From an uncultured Akkermansia sp. (GTDB taxonomy: Bacteria; Verrucomicrobiota; Verrucomicrobiia; Verrucomicrobiales; Akkermansiaceae), in the NCBI GenBank assembly GCA_900548895.1, contig URLZ01000012.1, forward strand, positions 1 to 59,866: a DNA stretch of 59,866 nt, written 5' to 3'. Below the pieces are notes generated by a model. The model was not told where the DNA came from and searched no databases. It was given only the letters and a program-made list of their open reading frames with translations. Position numbers and translations under genes: made by a program. Positions 58,227-59,866 of the stretch are shown here, piece after piece. How positions within the stretch are numbered: the first letter of the stretch is position 1; each line of letters starts with the position of its first letter.

Positions 58227-59576
58227 ATGAGCCCCCATCCCCAACCCGCCGACCCTCAGCCGGCTTCCCCCGACCCGACCCGCCGCGATGCCCCCCTCGC
58301 CGGCAACGCCCGCAGCGTCGAAACACCCTGCAACGCCGCTCCCCTCGCCGCCGCCGCAACCGACCCCCTCTTCGACGAGCCCGTCCCGCGGCGCGGCACC
58401 GACTCCAGCAAGTGGAACAGCGACAGCCGAGACGACATCCTCCCCCTCTGGGTCGCCGACATGGACTTCCGCACCGCCCCGGCCATCATCGACGCCCTCC
58501 GCGAGCGCGTGCAGCACGGCATCTTCGGCTACGTGAGCGTCCCCGCCGCCTACGATCAGGCCCTCATCGGCTGGTATGCGCATCGGCACAGCTGGAGCTT
58601 CCCCGCCGAGCACATCCTGCACACCACCGGCGTCGTCCCCGCGATCTCCGCCGCGCTGCGCGCCCTCACCCTCCCCGGCGACGGCGTCCTCGTGCAGACC
58701 CCCGTCTATAACTGCTTCTTCTCCTCCATCCGCAACATGGGTTGCCGCGCCATCGCCAGCCCCCTGCGCCGCGAAGGCGATCACTACCTCATGGACTTTG
58801 AGGACCTGGAGCGCCGCGCCGCCGATCCCCGCACGACCGTCATGCTGCTCTGCAACCCCCACAACCCCGTCGGCCGCGTCTGGACACCCGACGAACTCCG
58901 GCGCCTCAGCGACATCTGCCGGCGCCATCGGCTCGCCCTCATCTCCGACGAAATCCACGGCGACCTCGCCCTGCCGGGCTACCGCTACACCCCCTGCGCC
59001 TCCCTGCCGGGCAACTCGGGCAGCTGCATCACCCTCGTGTCGGCCAGCAAAGCCTTCAACATCGCCGGCCTTCAGCTCGCCTCCATCATCTGCGCCGATC
59101 CCGAAACCCGCCGCCGCATCGACCGCGCCATCAACATCCATGAAGTCTGCGACGTCAACCCCTTCGGCGTCGCCGCCGCCATCGCCGCCTACACCCGCGG
59201 AGAAGAGTGGCTCAACCGCCTGCTCGCCTACCTTCAGGGCAATTACCTCGAGCTCTGCCGCTACTTCAGCCGCCACCTGCCGCAGCTCCCCGTCATTCGC
59301 CTCGAGGGCACCTACCTCGTCTGGGTCGATTGCCGCAGCCTGCTGAACACCCCGGCAGCAGCGGTGACTGCGGGAGCGGGATCATCCGGCCTCGACGGAG
59401 CCGACAGCGCGCCCTCCCTCGCCGATCGCCTGCTCGACGCCACCGGACTGCGCCTCAACGGCGGCGAACTCTACGGCGCCGAGGGCTACGGCTACCTGCG
59501 CTGGAACATCGCCTGCCCCCGCCGCACCCTCCGCGACGCCCTCGATCGCTTCCGCAGCTTCGTCGACACCCTCTGA
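58227..59576 (+). CDS. patB: PatB/MalY-type aminotransferase (cystathionine beta-lyase)
   Basis: 449 residues, against about 390 usually; the extra part is a Pro/Ala-rich N-terminal extension of about 45 residues and an Ala/Gly-rich insert near 375-395. Core motifs: LPLWVADMDF, GIFGYVSVPAAYDQAL, LLCNPHNPVGRVW, LISDEIHGDL and the PLP lysine in LVSASKAFNIAGLQLA (about 277). It should cleave cystathionine or cysteine to pyruvate, ammonia and a thiol. It closes the LysR-linked set, and such C-S lyases are common partners of DUF3737. Start chosen as the only Met before the core. Confidence 0.88.
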   Translation: MSPHPQPADPQPASPDPTRRDAPLAGNARSVETPCNAAPLAAAATDPLFDEPVPRRGTDSSKWNSDSRDDILPLWVADMDFRTAPAIIDALRERVQHGIFGYVSVPAAYDQALIGWYAHRHSWSFPAEHILHTTGVVPAISAALRALTLPGDGVLVQTPVYNCFFSSIRNMGCRAIASPLRREGDHYLMDFEDLERRAADPRTTVMLLCNPHNPVGRVWTPDELRRLSDICRRHRLALISDEIHGDLALPGYRYTPCASLPGNSGSCITLVSASKAFNIAGLQLASIICADPETRRRIDRAINIHEVCDVNPFGVAAAIAAYTRGEEWLNRLLAYLQGNYLELCRYFSRHLPQLPVIRLEGTYLVWVDCRSLLNTPAAAVTAGAGSSGLDGADSAPSLADRLLDATGLRLNGGELYGAEGYGYLRWNIACPRRTLRDALDRFRSFVDTL

Positions 59577-59866
59577 TCCGGGGCGGAAGCCGGCCCCGCG
59601 CCTTCGGCGCCTCCCCGGACCTTGCCCAGCCCCCTCATGGGCCCCTCTCCGGCCCCTCATTCGGCCCGCTACTCGGCCTCCCCGAGCTCCGTACCCGGAG
59701 CTCGCCGCCTCCGCTTTGCCCGCCCCAACTGGGGAGCTTTTGCCCCCGCCCTCTGGCTTCGTCAGCCCCCTCCCTCCCCGAGAACACCCCCGTTTCCGGC
59801 CTCTTGCCGGTCTCCTTCCGGCCTTCCCGGCCTCCTTCCGGCCCCTCGCAGGCCCCTCGCCGCGCC
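59577..59866. other. intergenic end of window, C/T-rich with hairpin
   Basis: No gene was found. It contains a perfect 9-bp hairpin, CGAGCTCCG (59683-59691) with CGGAGCTCG (59696-59704) and a 4-nt loop, and many copies of CCGGCC/TTCCGGCC in the last 80 bp. The plus strand is extremely C- and T-rich. Confidence 0.5.

Noticed and set aside
1..59866. CRISPR array, rRNA, insertion sequence or prophage
   Set aside because: No regular spacer-repeat array, transposase, integrase, capsid or rRNA sequence was found. The tandem repeats present are short and contain no spacers.

Overview
The window looks like a GC-rich chromosome segment from a Verrucomicrobiota bacterium, probably a gut lineage near Akkermansiaceae. 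This is inference. The visible reasons are: a two-membrane cell plan (outer-membrane barrel, export lipoproteins, Wza/Wzc-type export proteins), a fused RpiB-GlyA enzyme, a secreted sulfatase plus a fucose mutarotase that would suit host-glycan use, and the near absence of Shine-Dalgarno sequences. At several genes a sigma70-like promoter sits so close to the start codon that the mRNA should begin at or just before it.

Layout. 1-8.8 kb: rpiB-glyA fusion, peptidoglycan amidase lipoprotein, recG and a very large secreted HEAT-repeat protein with a thioredoxin-like tail. 8.9-14.3 kb: envelope proteins of unknown role and a Nudix hydrolase. 14.4-19.2 kb: a tRNA-Gly followed by an exopolysaccharide export unit (small secreted protein, outer-membrane barrel, tyrosine autokinase/co-polymerase, Wza-like protein). 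19.3-21.7 kb: MGDG-synthase-like glycosyltransferase, coaX and a cysteine-rich ArsR repressor with a likely operator.

21.9-30.0 kb is the most unusual part: an AT-rich four-gene operon, unlike its flanks in composition, that seems to encode a complete membrane-linked Hsp70 machine. It has a J-like membrane protein without HPD, a membrane coiled-coil protein ending in a GrpE-like domain, an Hsp70 with an extra domain, and a pseudokinase fused to an AAA+ ATPase. A candidate structured RNA of about 125 nt with its own promoter lies just after it.

30.6-38.6 kb: acpP, a conserved unknown gene, a LysM protein, an APC permease, a NAGPA-type glycosidase, acetolactate synthase and an O-antigen ligase/polymerase-like protein. 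38.6-51 kb is almost all minus strand: queD-bioF-bioG-bioC (tightly overlapping), fucU, an MBOAT/SGNH acyl-transfer pair, rplS, a hotdog thioesterase, a membrane protein, an adenosylhomocysteinase-like protein and a sulfatase. 51.2-59.6 kb: a LysR regulator followed by a periplasm/redox gene set (CMD-cupin fusion, flavodoxin-aldo/keto reductase fusion, iron alcohol dehydrogenase, cyclophilin-like lipoprotein, DUF3737, PatB-like lyase) with a textbook LysR dyad in front of the first enzyme gene.

Strand composition flips near 8.8, 30 and 51 kb: the plus strand is G-rich in 1-8.8 and 30-51 kb and C-rich in 9-21 and 51-60 kb, whichever way the genes point. No CRISPR array, rRNA, insertion sequence, integrase or phage gene was seen.
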